In this document: positions 63,554 through 64,000 of the stretch, piece after piece | Position numbering within the stretch: the stretch's first letter is position 1 | Layout: every line of letters starts with the position of its first letter | NCBI GenBank assembly: GCA_029959085.1 | Contig: JARWIR010000015.1 | Location: forward strand, 5,083,017-5,147,016 | DNA: 64,000 bases | Direction: 5' to 3' | Origin: Nemophila menziesii | Lineage: Eukaryota; Streptophyta; Magnoliopsida; Boraginales; Hydrophyllaceae | Translations under genes and position numbers: made by a program | The notes under the pieces: model-generated | Told to the model about the DNA's origin: nothing | What the model saw: only the letters and a program-made list of their open reading frames with translations | Databases searched by the model: none

Positions 63554-63757
63554 CTAAACTTGGCCTTCTTGGTCCTTCCACGTGATTGAATAATCCTTAC
63601 ATGAAATTACACAGCTGCGCAGGTTGTTCGAAGAAGATGACTTGCCAAGATCAGAAGCTGTATGCAGGTTGTTCGAAGAAGATGCCTTGCTAGGATCAGA
63701 ACTCGTATTGGAGAACTCTAAGTTGGAGATCTTACCGGTTTCATACCTGTCCTGCAA
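63554..63757 (-). pseudogene. Exon-like Ser/Asn repeat ORF
   Basis: On the minus strand an acceptor ctcattctcttattgcag (63755-63772) precedes a frame: DRYETGKISNLEFSNTSSDP, then two 14-residue repeats (SKASSSNNLHTASD and GKSSSSNNLRSC), then SITWKDQEGQV and stop. At DNA level the repeat is 42 bp with gcaggttgttcgaagaagat on the + strand (63617 and 63664 region). No family recognised. Confidence 0.35.
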
Positions 63758-63860
63758 TAAGAGAATGAGGTACAGAGTTCAAATCAAACACCAAATCTAA
63801 TAAAAAAAATAGGAAAACAGAAAACATAAATCGATACATAACTCTATAGGTTGGGTGGGA

Positions 63861-64000
63861 ATGTATCCGCCTTGTAGATTCGACTTGTTTCACTCAACTC
63901 TGCCACAATCTCCACCGCTGGAAATGGTTTTTCCACCTAATCCATACCGCCATATGCCGTTTACCCAGTTACTTATGCAACCAGTGATGGCGGAGCTGTT
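63861..64000 (+). CDS. Possible start of a gene running off the window
   Basis: From ATG 63861 an open frame runs to the last base: MYPPCRFDLFHSTLPQSPPL, EMVFPPNPYRHMPFTQLLMQ, PVMAEL. It is proline-rich and looks coding, and the opposite strand is broken by stops in this stretch. 46 codons are visible; the start codon is not certain because the frame stays open upstream to about 63800. No family recognised. Confidence 0.35.
   Translation, partial: MYPPCRFDLFHSTLPQSPPLEMVFPPNPYRHMPFTQLLMQPVMAEL

Overview
This is plant nuclear DNA, most likely from a eudicot. It is AT-rich, has spliceosomal introns (GT...AG), plant-type LTR retrotransposons (Athila-like and Tat-like Ty3/Gypsy), plant L1-type LINEs with a CCHC ORF1, MULEs, MITEs, tRNA-derived SINEs and long AT/CA microsatellites. 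Nothing in the sequence fixes the species. Only one gene looks intact: a 10-exon PSK SIMULATOR (PSI) family gene at 7381-9823 on the + strand. Nearly everything else is transposon, mostly broken.

Left part (1-14250): an LTR end (1-901) abutting a decayed LINE (902-2965), a decayed MuDR-type transposase element (3061-6085, minus), a 183-bp foldback MITE, the PSI gene, then mostly unassigned DNA with a SINE (11952-12077), a tRNA-Leu pseudogene (12940-13021) and a hAT-like non-autonomous element ending in a TA microsatellite.

Centre (14250-44460): a deep nest. A Tat-clade Ty3/Gypsy pol on the minus strand (RT, RNase H and second RNase H from about 41650 to 39881, then the rest of RNase H and integrase from 15360 to 14250) is split by an LTR (15361-39880, CTTT repeated at both edges). 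That LTR is split by a + strand LINE (about 15550-36895). The LINE is split by a 1.15-kb insertion (19565-20716), by an Athila-like non-autonomous element on the minus strand (23369-32994, GGACT on both sides), and by a second LTR (33044-36164, GCATG/GCGTG). The second LTR holds an oppositely oriented LTR of its own family (34319-35836, AATAA on both sides). A second Tat remnant lies head to head at 42740-44460 and carries a SINE with an 18-bp target duplication.

Right part (44461-64000): a hAT-like MITE, a third LINE (about 46800-49400) carrying a 507-bp MULE derivative, exon-like fragments, a 611-bp tandem duplication, two large microsatellites, an LTR into which a 1.84-kb MULE inserted (57235-59074, perfect 9-bp duplication AATAAATTA), remnants of a second Athila-like element, and an exon-like end region. 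The MULE carries a captured piece of a DUF1639-type host gene with an intron.

The most interesting points are the datable nest, an Athila-like group whose ORF joins gag-protease directly to an integrase-type tail with no RT or integrase core (seen in two copies), a host-flank segment copied into an LTR, and the Pack-MULE gene capture.
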